Assembly (NCBI GenBank): GCA_902729315.2 | Contig: LR746265.1 | Coordinates: 4,010,892 to 4,074,891, forward strand | Direction: 5' to 3' | Source of the DNA: Spirodela intermedia | Taxonomy: Eukaryota > Streptophyta > Magnoliopsida > Alismatales > Araceae | DNA: 64,000 nucleotides | Shown here: piece after piece, positions 23,338 to 36,146 of the stretch | Position numbering within the stretch: the first letter of the stretch is position 1 | Layout: every line of letters begins with the position of its first letter | Program-made: the position numbers and the translations under genes | Notes under the pieces: generated by a model | The model's database searches: none | What the model was told of the DNA's origin: nothing | The model's input: only the letters and a program-made list of their open reading frames with translations

Positions 23338-25560
23338 AAAGTAGCGGCAGCCCTCTCAACAGTTCTTTTTTCTTTTTTTTCTCTACTCCACATCCCTAAC
23401 TAAAGTCGTCCTACTGGCCACACCATATGAAAATCTATCTGACAACCCGAGAAATCATCTGCACCAGCTGTACCGGGAGTGCCTCCACTGTGTCTCGAAG
23501 AAGCTTCGAGAGAGATGAACAACCCCAGTGAGGACAGTTTATTGGGTTGGTATCTGGCGAAATGAAGCTCCCACGTGGTGTATGACGAAGGGGATCGGTG
23601 CCTAGTTTTCAACTTACATCATGCTTCGTTCACATCAAGGTCATAATAACTTTTCGAACTATATGAAATATTGCAAGCCCTAAGGATATGTAAATATAAA
23701 TTTCAACCAGACAAAAAACCTCAAAAAATAGGGGTTTTCTACAACATGTTAAGATCCAAAAGCAATGAGGTGTGCCAATATGCGAAATAAACCAGAGTAA
23801 CTTATGCAGAAAACTCAAAACAGAAAAAACCGACGTAGAAATATCAACACGGAATTACGCATCTATTCAAGCTGACAAGCACAAAAGAGCATATGATAAA
23901 ATCAAATGATGTAGAAAAACAAGTTTTTTTTTGGTTGTCCTGAAAAGAAATAATCCAAGTCGAGAAAAACTTTGCGTATGTTTTCGCAGTCCGATAACAA
24001 AAAGGATAAAAACATCCCATCTTTTGAGATTCAATTTATGAAAAAACACGCAATTTCTTCAGCAGTTATAAACCTTGGAGATCTTTCACAATGTAATTGT
24101 CCAAAAGAGACAACAGAGCATAACGAGGTTGAAATTAGCTTATCTTGAATGTAATCCTCTACGGTAAATCTCATGCATGTCAACAAAATAACTCTTGCGT
24201 TGAATGAGAAAGGGAAAAAAAATTCAAAAAAGGGAAATTCAATTTAAATTATGAAAAAGGATATGTCAGATAACGTTCTAGCGAGTAATTGTGAATAATA
24301 ATTGAAATGTAGATAATCACAAAAGGGTATATTTCAATTTAAATTATAAAATATTGAAGAAACCAAGCACATAACAAATGATTACTATCCAAGCATAAAT
24401 GAAACTTGAAATACAGATCAAACCATCCATGAAATTAAAAAAAAACACTTGAACAACAACAGCCCACCATTTCGAGCTCTGTAGTTCTTGAGAAATAATA
24501 TCCTAGTCCCAGCTTATCGTTATATTGGCTAAAACTAGTTTGCATACACATTATAAACATTTTCTTTTCTCCTTATTGGGGCTAATGAAGTTCTGATGGG
24601 AGACAGTAGTATATCCTTTATAGATGAGTTATGATATCAGGTATGAATGGACAGCAGGACGAATCCAAATTTTGGCTTTTGTAATCACATTTGCATTAGT
24701 CGACAGCATAAAGAAATACAAGAACTGCATTAGACTTTGATTTGATGGGAGATAAATGATACTCAGCAAAAGATAAATTCATAGCGCTAATAACCTGGCT
24801 ACAAAACCAAGCGAAGCCAGTCAGCAGCCGCAGAGCATAGTCAAAGTGAAGAGCAGAAGACATCACCCACGTCTTTCTTTAGATGAAAAGTAGAATCACA
24901 AACTATTGCTGACCTTTCTCTTAAATTATAGAGTAACCTGATAACTACAATTTCGACCTCATACTGCACGTTCTTTTCAAGGCTTTTATAACATAGAATG
25001 AGGAAGGGCTGAAAGATCAAACCTAACACTTCGAGACATTCTAAATCCCACATGATGATCAACTTAATTTAACAATTGGTATACATACCATGCCAGACTT
25101 TATAAATGTTGCCTGTGATAAATTTCACACGTCGGTTATGGTTCACAAAAAAATAAATACAAAATCAAGGAAAAACATTATCAGGACAAGCAACTGCCTT
25201 TGGCATCCATTCGAAGGTGCATTTTCTCACGAAGATGACACAATGATACTGCAGTGTTAGGAATCAGTGATGATTGACGATGCAAATTCAAAGAGGAACA
25301 TTAATATATCCTCATCGAAATGAATAAATAGCATATCAATAGGTTTAAAAAACTTGCAGATAAAGCAGAATATCGTACATTCAGCACGAAAAACATAATT
25401 TGTCAGCTAGAGTCTAGATATGGAAGAAGATTAGCATGCCTCATATTAAATAGTTGTGATTAAAAAACAGTCGCGGATCTCCTTGTAATCACGGAAGGGG
25501 GGAAAACTAGAAAATAAAGATAACTAACCATGAAACGCTTACCTCTGTCATCTGATTAAC
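23338..25560. other. AT-rich spacer without a recognised gene
   Basis: Downstream of LAP5. It contains short near-repeats of TTCAATTTAAATTAT near 24236 and 24330 and A-rich runs. No open frame here has recognisable content. Confidence 0.5.
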
Positions 25561-26600
25561 ACGTCAACGACTTCTTCTTGAGGATAATAACTCCAAGTCA
25601 TGTTTTCGGTTCGCATGCCTTGATGAATTTATGTAAAAATGCCTCTCTTGCGCCCCGCTGGATTCAGGAATTTGGTCGCCTCACAATGAGTCTGGAGATT
25701 TTCAGTGCCTCACGGTATCCTACACTTCATCTTGCCAGCTCCAATCTTCAAAGTAGATTCTCAAGAGATGTGAGACGGTTTCAAAGATGGGAGTCCGGAA
25801 AAGCCATTCCACGAGGAAATTTGTCCATTACTTCTCCTTGCCGACCTTGTCGAAAACTCTGTTTCCCGCCTGTTCCACGGCCCGGGCCTCAACCTTCTGC
25901 GCGGCTTCATCTCCAGTGGCCCGAAGGAGTTACTACGTAGATGAAACCTCACCGGACTGGTCAGTCTTCCGTAGCCATACTCCGGAATCTGTCAGCTTCA
26001 TCGGATGCTCAGATCTGCAAGAGGTCCCCCACTCAAATTTGGTTTCCTGTCGAAAGAAGGACACTGATAAACTAGCATAAGAACGGACGCCTGGGCTTCT
26101 ACCGAGGCTGCAGAACTGATGAGCCGGTTTCCACTGTAGGTCAAGGAGCTTCCACCAGGGACTTTCCGCCTTGAGCATAGGCAGCACGGTCCTCCCTTCG
26201 GCTGGCGTCACTAGGAGTCGAGAACAACACCAGACCGGTCCGGGATTTATTTCCCCCCAGAAGGAGACAGAGAGATGAGAGAGAAACGAGAGATTGGGCG
26301 GGAATGCCGTTCGTCTCGCCAGCAAGTTCTGATTGGGACATGCCACGTCATCTTATTTTCCTCCAATGTTTCTGCTCTCCATTCCCACCCGTCAGGCCAC
26401 GTGGAAGAGTCCACTTTTGGGGGCACCACCGTTGGTCCGGGGACCATATTTTCGCGCCAGCAGCGGTTGGTTATTCTCACTGCTGGTTTCCTTAACGAAC
26501 CCGAACCACGTTGGCTTTGAAGGCACGATTCTTACACGTCACCCGAACCAGTCTTCTTCCTCCAACGATATAGATGGACGCTAAGATTCAGCTGAGCATC
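25560..26600. other. GC-richer segment with ACGT boxes; unassigned
   Basis: Base composition rises here relative to the flanks. A palindromic G-box CCACGTGG lies at 26397-26404, and TGCCACGTCA (minus strand TGACGTGGCA) at 26341-26350, next to an ATTGG (CCAAT) box at 26332. These suggest a bZIP-type promoter reading leftward, with CT-rich leader-like sequence at 26262-26285. On the minus strand a hydrophilic stretch ending at about 25830 reads DEAAQKVEARAVEQAGNRVF and DKVGKEK with a stop, which looks like a C-terminal exon. I could not link it to upstream exons with good splice sites and recognise no family. Confidence 0.25.
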
Positions 26601-27110
26601 TAAAAGTGCTTTCGTATCACAGGTATTCGAGCTATTTTAATTCAGCATGACAATTGTCTATATGCTTTATCTGGCATCCGCTCGCCAGGGAAGCAATGCC
26701 TAGGCTGACCTCAAGACGGCTTCATTTTGTCATCGCGGAAGGTTAGCCATCAGCAGCTTCTAGCCCTGCCTTTCAATGGCAACCCAAGCTCGTTCGGTGG
26801 GTTTGAAAATTAGAGTTATTTAAAGACGCCCCCTTACAAGTTTAGTTGATGATGCACACGTGTGCTCTTCTCTGTCGTGGAGAGAGGCTCGTTGAAGTCG
26901 GCGTGCCTTTTTGGCGAAACGCGGCAACCAAAATAACGAAAGCAACCAAGGAGGACGAATGGGCCGTTTTGTGTATTTGCGAGGGGATTTAAATCATGAA
27001 GAACTCCGATCACCGCGCGCAGTCAAAGAATGAGAGGAATCCAACAGGGGGGGGGAGGCAGAGGGTCTACCTGTTATTGGCTGAGAAAAGAGATCGATGG
27101 TGAGGCCCTC
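26601..27110. other. SDS 3' flank, nothing recognised
   Basis: Spacer left of the SDS stop; likely contains the SDS 3' UTR. Confidence 0.4.
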
Positions 27111-29842
27111 CTAGTACGCGTATTTCACCAGCCACTCCAGACTCTGCGAGATGTCCGGAGAGACGTTCCCCGGTATGTCGTCAAGTCTCTGAAAGTGGGC
27201 AAGTTGGTAATGATGCAGGAAGTACGAAAGCAGACCTGTATGCATTCGGATAGGTCGTCATTCCTCGTCCGCACGTGCGTCTGCTAACAACGCAGTAAGC
27301 GCCTCAGGTTAGACTTCCACTTGGTCCACGGGTGAAGTGAGAGGGTGAGGGTGAAAGTCACCTCCATGACCCGGTTGCAGGAGTCGTCTTGATCTGTAGC
27401 GAGAGAGGCGAGGATGACCACGCCGGCTGCCACGGTGGAGGGCCAGAAGGTGAGTCTCTCGTGGTCCAGGAGGGACAACACTGCGAGGTACTTGGCCAGT
27501 TTTTCCACGGCTACGTTTGCTTTCGCCGCCTTGAGATAAAACCTACAAAGGGTCGGCACGGTCGTTCGAAATTTATTAGCACCATTCCGTGAGAGAAACT
27601 TCGGCAAAATAAGGCAGCGAGGTAGTACCATAAGAAGTTGAAGCTGGTGAGATGGAGACATTGGAAATTTAGGACCTCCTGGACGAACCATTCCATGGCC
27701 ACTACTTCGCACCTGCTGTACGTAATGCCCCGCACGTAGAAGGATTTCTGCCTCACGCTGGTTAACGGTGAGGAAACAGTTAGAATCCTTTGGGAAGATG
27801 CATTCTGCGCTACAAGTCCACTAAATTCCGAGAATAGCGCATAGAAGCCGGGTGCGTGACCGAAACAGTTTTCGTGATCCATGGATTTAAAGCTTAAAAA
27901 AGCATTAATCCCGTCATTCTGAACTTCAGTGCAGGGATTGACTGCTTAGCATCGTTCAAGTAGGAGACGAAATAAACAGAATTACTCTGCTAGGATTTTT
28001 TTATCTAAATACGTGCCAGGGACGATGTCAATGAAATAGAGGATACTGCTGCAAGGCATCACGATATTTCAACAGATTTTCCGCATCTATAATGAACGTG
28101 TAAGGAGAGTGAAGTTAGGAATACCAGTTATAGGGCTGGTTTTCTTCCAGCCTAGTGGCGAGGATGATGCAAGCAATACCAAGAAGCTTCAGGTTCCTCT
28201 CGGTTTTGAAGAATCCTCTGCTCAGGAATCGGTCCATCAAGCTCACCCCGAGGAACAATGTCTCACACTGGAGCTCCTCTATGTTCGCATGCTGGGAAGT
28301 CCGAAAGAAACAGACATAGGGTGACGTATCGGCAGAGAAGGGTGGGAGAAAGATAGGATAAACCACCAACTGTTGACGAGTAATTTGAATGAAAGATGAA
28401 AAGTCATTCTAAAATTAATAAAAACTAGCGACTCAAGATCAAGCGTCTTTGTTCATCAGGCAAATCCGATTAACCATCCAATTAATCGTCATCCAAGATG
28501 AATGAAAATGCTCACCTCCACCATCCAATTAACCATAACCAGCCGCTGATGAATTATGAGATCGCCAAAATCCGTTCTGGAGCTGTATTCTTCGGTGTAG
28601 TCGTGAAGCATGGCCTGACTCCTCTCCCTGCTACGGAACATCTCATAGCTCTCCTCGTCATCACGGCTTTCAAACCTCAACAACTGGATACACGGGGGAG
28701 TGGATACCGAATTAACAGCAAAACCGTCCTACGCTTACCGAAATCAATTTTGAAAATGATACTGAAACTGAATAAGCAATTACCGTAAACTCGTGCGCAT
28801 ACTCATCTTCATGCTCCGAAGACTCTTTGGGCGAGCTGGAAGGGCAGAATTCTGAACCCAAACTAAGGAACAGAGATAAGAAAGATGGAGCGGAGTTCTC
28901 GTCCGGTCTCTCTAAGCAATCATCAGAGGATTCGTAGACAAGTGACGACGTGTAACCGGAGAAAACTCCTTTGGAGCTCCTATGGAGGAGATCCGATCCG
29001 AATTCTGAGAGCGTCGGCGCCCTGCACGAATCGTTGGGACTGTCCTCACTATTTGATAAATTCTCCGAGCACGCAAGGTCGGCGACGCGCGCGAGATTGC
29101 TTTGGTCCAGCCTTTGAGATACATAAGATGATACGGCGAATTCTCGAGAGCTGGCCATAGAAATTGACTCACGTCCTGGCGAGTCCGAGATTTCCGGGGC
29201 CTCATGGCTCCCAACTCTCGATCTGGACACACCGTTGCGATTTTCATCGCAAAATTCTCCGGAAACGTCAGACATCTCGGACGTCGTGAAGCCGGAAAAG
29301 GCATTCCCCACGCTATTTTCCTTCTGAACCGTGGAAGCGTCCCTATGGTTAAAGTTAATAATGGCCTCACCGGAAGAATCAGGGAAGAAGATGAACCAGC
29401 CGCCTCTGTTCCCTACCTTCGCTTCCGACACCCAGAGTTTCTCCTTTTGCTTCGCGTAAGATCTCGTGATCCGGCGGAACTCCTCGTTGGGGTGATCTTT
29501 CACCGTCTGGTCTGTCTTCCTCGGGCGAGTTGCGGAGCCTGTTTGCTTCCTCGGATGCTTCGATCTCGCAAGGGAGGGGGCTGATTCGAAGGTGACTTCG
29601 CTGGCGAAGCAGGAAGAAGACGAGGAAGCCTCGTCGAAGACGGAGGCCACGGCTTCCTCCGCCGAATCCACCTCCTCCCCTCGCAACGATGCTGCAGGAT
29701 CTCCATCAACAATCGAAGGCAGACGAAGACGCTTCCGGCTGGGGCTCTTGGTTTGAATCTTCCTCGCGTAGGTGACGGTCTCCAGCATACTCTTATTGGC
29801 ACAATTGATCCCCAGAGAACCGGCCTCACAATCTGGAATCAT
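27111..29842 (-). CDS. SDS: SOLO DANCERS meiosis-specific cyclin
   Basis: Seven minus-strand exons: 28784-29842, 28516-28683, 28125-28291, 27629-27757, 27362-27542, 27236-27280 and 27111-27143, 1782 nt and 593 residues, all phases consistent. The long N-terminal part (about 350 residues, Ser-rich) carries [14 protein letters not shown], a sequence shared with Arabidopsis SDS (At1g14750). The cyclin box follows: [56 protein letters not shown], then [40 protein letters not shown] and [17 protein letters not shown]. The C-terminus is [20 protein letters not shown] plus KYAY. SDS acts in meiotic prophase I nuclei, partnering a CDK and needed for DMC1 loading, homologue pairing and recombination. 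The start is the first Met of the upstream frame ([11 protein letters not shown]). The last two exons, 45 and 33 nt, are small but match the conserved C-terminus well. Confidence 0.92.
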
Positions 29843-30480
29843 GGCTCAGAGGGGGAGAGACAGAGCACAGAGAGAGAGAGAGAGAGTACAAAGCTTGAAC
29901 AATCCACCTCGGCTCTCTTTTGACAGAGGACGGACAGGAGCGGAGGAGAATGGCGGGAAGACGGTGGGGGACGGTCTGGCCACTCCGAGTGATCTCGTGC
30001 TAGGATCTCTTCGGAACTGAATAAAAGGCGGGGCGTGGCCCACTACTGCCACGTCACAGTCCTACTCCTCGTGGGGAAGTGGGCGTTGGTTCGTGTGCAC
30101 CGCACGCGTCTCCCCGGTGGTCCCTCCTCTTCGACTCCACTAGACCTCGGTACCGCCTTTTCGGTTAGAACAGAGTCGCCTATCACCGTCCGGAGTTTCC
30201 TCGAGTTTTTAAAGAATTTTTTAAATTTTATTTCCACTTTTGGTTGTGATGGAATATATCCATCGATGAAAACAGTAACGAGATGAGAGGGGATCGACCG
30301 TCGGGGAAATCCAACGGTCAGGCGGGGGGTCCCACGAGAGCAATGAGAAGACCGTGCGGACCAGAGTTGTCTCTCGGGCTCTCCTTCAGTCGAGTCTCTT
30401 CGGTCCCAGAAGACCCGTTGGTCAGTGAATTGAAAGAGATTTCGGAGGCATCATTACGCTTATCTCAAAAAAGTTGCATA
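29843..30480 (-). promoter_or_regulatory. SDS upstream region
   Basis: Sequence upstream of the SDS start. It holds a (GA)n run at about 29869-29886, which is CT-rich leader sequence on the SDS strand. The remainder to about 30480 is of mixed composition and shows no recognised gene or clear TATA box. At about 30480 the sequence turns sharply AT-rich. Confidence 0.4.
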
Positions 30481-31799
30481 AAGTTTATAAGAAATATCAA
30501 TGATAATATTTGGGGGGTGCGCTTTGATTCAAAATTACAATTAGGCCCTTATATTAAATAAGCTTATATACAATTCCATTATATTATTGTCCAAATTTTC
30601 TTGTATTTTACAATTAATTCAAAAGGAATATAGCACTCATATAACTACAATTTTACTATATTCTCATTCTCCATATGTTAACTTCTTAGGTAACATAACA
30701 CAACAAGCAAGGTGTGTGGAATTCACAATCAACACCACCATCTTTAAATTATAAAAAATGTGAGTCAAAATTCTTATTCTTATATAATTAAAATATGATT
30801 ATAACTAATACATAAACACTAAGAAATGTGAAAAATTATAGAGACAACTAAGGGCAAGATAGAAAATTATAAGATAATGAAAATACTTTGAAAGTAAGTC
30901 TGCCATTTGTGATGTATGTATCTCTTTAATTACACATTGTCTACTCATATGACTTACATTAGGCATCCTCCTAATGTCCAATAAATTCATAAAAACTCAC
31001 ACACAAAGGGAGACTCACACTCTTCATAAAAGAAGATTGTATGAAATATGAGATTAATTCCATGCTCAGGAATGTAGAGGTATGCCCATTTTATTGAGAA
31101 GTATAATTGCTTGAAAAGTTGTATGACTTTATGTGTTCACACCACATGATGTTTTATCACCCTAATAATTCATTTACATGCTGTCATATGACACATCAAG
31201 TTGTTGTTGTGTTAGTATCATATACATGTCAATATTCTTTGTGTCCCACCATCATGATTATTGAAAAACATTTTAGTATATTAGTAGAAACATCTGACAT
31301 ATCATTTGGATGTATGTGGATAAGTATATATGATATATTTATTTCATGTTATGTTGTCATGAGCTGTGCTACTAAGGTTCACAATCACTCTATGTAATTT
31401 TTACTCTGACTTGACAATATTGCTTGCTCGAGTCAAGAGTGTATGCATAAGACCTTCAATGTGTGTATGCCATATCATTATGTCTATGTACACTTCATGT
31501 GTTTGCTCATTTCTTGGTATACCTTTGTTTATGCCACATATATCTAGTTATGTTCCCATGCTACTATACTTGTGTCACCATGCATGTCTAGATGTAAGCC
31601 ACACACATTTACTTGTGCTGCATCATATTATTATGTGTGAACAACACATATTTGTATGTATCACATTACTTTGGATTGTGTCAACATATTTATACTTATT
31701 ATATTGTTGTGCGAATCAAATTATTATGTTGTGCTTATGTTAATCTTATACTAATTTATCATAACTTATAAACTAATTTGGGGTAAGTTATTACATCTT

Positions 31800-33787
31800 T
31801 ATCCATATAAAGAATTTAATATCCTTATTAGATCTACATAAAAGTGTCAACTATTATTCTTCTTCCACACCAATAATGTAGAGTTGGAAAATAGGATGAT
31901 TGAAGTGTAAAGAATTCCTACAGACAATGTTTCATACACTAATTATTTCATAGCATCCTTTTATATATAAGGGTATTGAAAGGGTCCCACATTGATGCGA
32001 GTAATACTTGGTCACAAGTGGATTGTGTGATTCACTTGGTGTTTTGAGGGTAACCCTTTTAGGGGTGGGAAGACAAATATATATATATTATTGTAGGTGT
32101 TGTTGTTAGTCTTGTGGGTTGTCTATTGAAAGAGTATGTTTTGAGAAATTATTTTGATTTCAGTTTGTTGAGATTGCATGCTACCACCATTTCACTGTCC
32201 ACCTTGAATGACCTCAATGTCATATTTATGATGTCGAGTCTGTCATCATTTTGTAGCGTTACCACTTTCTCCCTCACACGAAAACACATGATGCATATGC
32301 CCCAATATACCTTTGTAAAGTCAAGTGTGATGAGCCATTATGCCAAGTAAGATATCTTAGCTACAAGATGATAAGGAAAGAAAGTTGTTAGTAATGTGTA
32401 ATCCTTGTAAGTAGACGTCTAAGAAAATGATTTTTTCTTTTAGTTACAACTTCATTGCCTAACAACATGTTGTGCTTTATAGTTAAATTAACTAAGATTT
32501 TGAAACATTGTATTGAGTCATTCACAATGAGATTGTGTGTTGTTCTTGAATCCACCAAGATTGTGACATCCTCACCTAGCATAGTTTATTTTGCCTTCAA
32601 CATCTATGGTATAAGTATACCAATAGTTTTGCATAATGAGGCTTCTATCTGGTTAACTTTCATTATTGTCTTTGTAATTCCTTCTTCATCATTGCAGTCA
32701 TTATCTTCTTGTGCCACTAAAATTTATATAGCTTCTTTGCAATAATGGTTTATATGAAATTTCTCATCACAATGAAAATATAAACTTTACTCTTATTGGT
32801 AGAAAAATTCAATGTCAATCATCTTTACTTTTCTCTTGTCTACTCTTATGGTTGGGTGTTTAGAAGGTTTTACTATTGACATACTTTTGTTGCCTTGATT
32901 TGTTGCTCAAGTCTGGTGATTGTAAACACATGCACTCCAAGCTCATATTAGGGTGTGAGTTCTTTACACCTCTTGCACTCCAAGTTTACACAATACTCTT
33001 AAGCGCTCTTTTACCATCTAAGCCAAATCCAACATCTCCCTAATATTAGCAGGGTTGAACATATTTATCTCTACTACTAATTCAGGGTTTAGTCCATTGA
33101 GACATATGCTGTCTAAGACAAAGGCTTGGAGTGTGGTAGGAAAGCTACTAGAGATTTGAATTCCTGATGAAATGTTGCCACCATTCCTTCTTGTTTCAAG
33201 CTGAAGTTGGTCCAATCTCGAAATTATGTTTGTTCTACTGTCCATGAATACAAGGAGAGAGGAAAACTTATAAGCTTCATAGCTGCTATGAGTAGTTTGT
33301 GCTGCTCTTCCATCTTCATCATCTTGAAGTATAATTTTGTTTGGAACATCAAATTGGTGTAATTTTATCTCCCAAAAATAGATATATTGATGTGGGGAAA
33401 CTTATGAGTCTTTGTGTGCCCTCTTTCATGCCATTTTGTCACGTTAGGGTTTCACTTTGAGTTAGAATAGAGTTCTCATTGACATGATGGTCGTCCCCCT
33501 AGTTGTCAGTGCTAATGTTCCTGATGAAGCTGCGTGTGGGCCTCACCTCCATACATTCCAAGCATTGCTCAATTCTAGCGAGCTGTTGAGATAGTTAACT
33601 CAAGATGTGGCCAATGTTTTGCTCATGTTGGGTGAGGTCTTGGTGGCTTGAGCCTTGCTCTTCTTTGCAGTCACTCCCTAGTCTTTTGTTGCTTTATTGA
33701 ACCGCAATCTAGTCTTCATTCAAGCTATATGTTGTGATGGTGGTAGGTTGGGTCATCACTTCCCCTCTGACGACTCTAATATCAATT
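31800..33787 (-). mobile_element. Degenerate Ty3/gypsy-type retrotransposon, gag-protease remnant
   Basis: Read on the minus strand. Near 33772-33784 a primer-binding-site-like TGATATTAGAGTC resembles the initiator-Met tRNA site TGGTATCAGAGCC. Gag-like sequence follows: at 33250-33430 a YFKMMKMEEQHKLLIAAMKL stretch, and at 33018-33245 the text CLNGLNPELVVEINMFNPAN then IREMLDLA, typical of the C-terminal part of plant gypsy gag. At 32388-32582 an aspartic-protease motif reads TILVDSRTTHNLIV, where functional elements have DSG[AS]T. Stops and frameshifts separate these parts and no reverse transcriptase or integrase is visible. A bounding LTR may begin at TGTTAGGACAATG (33787) to the right, but no matching second LTR was found. 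Confidence 0.55.
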
Positions 33788-36074
33788 GTTAGGACAATGC
33801 ATCATAAAAATAAAGATTAAAAGAAAATTATAATAGATGAAGAGAGAATACAAGAGGGGAGGAGAAAGCACTATAAACCCTAGTGCTCCAAAAGAGGGTG
33901 TTCAAAAACCCCATACTCTCCCTGGAGGACTATAATATTCAAAAACCTCTCTTACACTCTTAGATTCACTTCTCACATGATAAGACCCAATGGCCTTACA
34001 AGCACCCACATTATATGACACAATAGAAGTGAGCCTTATTCTAGTGAAAGTAGTATATTTTTTTCAAATTCTATGATTTATTTGATATGACGTAAATATG
34101 TTATAAATACTCAAGATTTAATATACCATAAATCATATAACTTACATAAATGTTCAACTATGAGAAGATAAGCATAGAATGTCAAATAACAAAATATCTT
34201 GTGATATGTAAGAATGTGGTGGGTAAGATAGCTGACTTGATCGTAGTTGAGCACTTTCACATGAGTGATCTAGTGCAACTTTTATCCCAACTAGTTTACC
34301 ATTCATGTACACCAATGAGAGGTCTAAAGTTTTATAAGCTTTAGTGATCACTTTTTAGTGCTTTAGAAAATATTAAAGAGGGTGGAAGATTAATGTTTGA
34401 TCTACTAGAAGAAATACTTTATGGTTGTTAAGTCACACAAAAGTTTTCATGGTTCTCAAAATAGTTGATAGGTAGTTTAGAACAAGATTTATGACAAGTT
34501 TTATTGAATGCTTTTGATCTATCAATTTTATAGACATCATTTTCGTCCGATTTAGTGATAGGGTGAATAATATCATCAATATGTGATGAAGAACTTGATC
34601 CATCTACCTAATTCTGTGCCAAGATGTTATTTCCTTGTAATGGCTCCTTTTTGGAATCTAGCATCATTTATTGAAAGAGAGGCCTTAAGACATCTTGATG
34701 GTCCAAATAACTATTGTGTATCTAAATACATGAAGGGAAAATATAAGGATTCAAGAGTACAAAGAAGTTTACAAGACGATGGTAGGAATCTAACAATTAA
34801 AGAGGAGAAAACATACTCCATTGTACTTTTATAACAACACGCAATTCACCTTTGGTATTTTTGTGAAGAAAAAAAAGTATACATCTTTTCCTAAGAAACA
34901 ATGCAAAAGAACTTTAAGGATGATAAAACATATGCAGGGAGATGTGGAACATAATTTTCTAAAAGATAATGGTACACACAAGGAGGCATCTCATACATGA
35001 GATAAAGATAGGAATGAGGTTTTTATAAATCAAAAGACATTGCCCTCTTTGTTTTACATAGTATAAGATGATATAATCAAATGATGACATCTTGCACATT
35101 AAAAAGATGTGGAGAGAAGATATTCGTTTGATCATGGCAAATCATGAATCAACGTAAAAATATTATAGAAAAGAAAGAATGAGAAATTACATGAAGTGGA
35201 TCGTAAACATTTGCCATTTCAAATAAAGGGCACATGAGTTGTGCCCAGGATCATGAAATATCAACTTGTCATCCCTTGCTTGCATGCATGTTCTCTTGGA
35301 AAGAAAACTATCTTTGATGTGATATATTGTCAATTGTCAAATGCAAGGAAATCTAATCTAATCAATGACTTTCTTAATAGCATTGGCTCGAGAGACTAAC
35401 TTTTCCACCTCAAAGAAATTCAATCAATGAGATCTATTCACCACATGAAGAGAAAAAGCTTATTAACCACAATCATAACACAAATTAGAGAAGACACTGC
35501 TCGAGGCCCAACATTCAATAATTTTTAAGAAGAAAAAACAAATCATTACCAAGAAAAATGAAAATTCACTCAAAAAGCATTCGCCAAAATGGATTTGGTG
35601 ACCCTTGAGGTCGAGGTCACACTTCTCTTCTTCCATGCATACAATTCGGGCCCTTGGGCCTTGAGCAATCTTTGATGACATTTGATAGTTTGGGCCCTCT
35701 TTGGCACTTGAAACCATGAGGGTCAACAACTTATGACCTGAAGCAAAGAGGGTGGGAGGCAGCTGCATTCCTCATTTTTGAAGGCCGCAAGAGCAAAGGA
35801 AAGTTTGGCCAACTAGGGAATGTCAATTATGTCATGTGAGGCAATGGACAACAACCAGTGGTGATGTACCCCAAGACACAAGTTGAAGTGTTAACTTCAA
35901 ATTTAGATCCACTTATCTTGAATTTGGGTCATAAAGTGAAAAGTGGAAGAGAAAGAACCCACGTATGTCACCAATAGGTTGGAGGTCTGAATTTGTCTCA
36001 CTTTATGTCACTTCACTTATAAAAGGTATTTTATATCTCATTTCTTCTAGAAGAGACTTTAATGTAGTTTAGTA

Positions 36075-36146
36075 TGTACCTAAGATCTGTTCAGAATCTC
36101 TGAAGGTTAGAGTTTGTACCTAAGATCTGCTCAAGATCTCTAATTA
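36075..36146. repeat. Imperfect 40-bp tandem repeat
   Basis: TGTACCTAAGATCTGTTCAG at 36075 recurs as TGTACCTAAGATCTGCTCAA at 36115, period 40. It lies in the possible LTR-like segment upstream of URB2. Confidence 0.75.

Noticed and set aside
25578-25940. 120-codon plus-strand frame starting MRIITPSHVFGS
   Set aside because: No recognisable content and no TATA or splice context; the minus-strand reading here looks more protein-like.
28885-29584. Plus-strand frames across SDS exon 1
   Set aside because: The minus-strand frame carries the conserved SDS N-terminal motif and joins the cyclin exons in phase.
34583-34834. Open frame starting MMKNLIHLPNSVPRCYFLVM in the AT-rich block
   Set aside because: Low-complexity AT-rich surroundings and no recognised family; likely repeat-derived or chance.
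35463-35768. 101-codon minus-strand frame near the possible LTR
   Set aside because: No gag, pol or host-gene motif; probably noncoding retroelement sequence.
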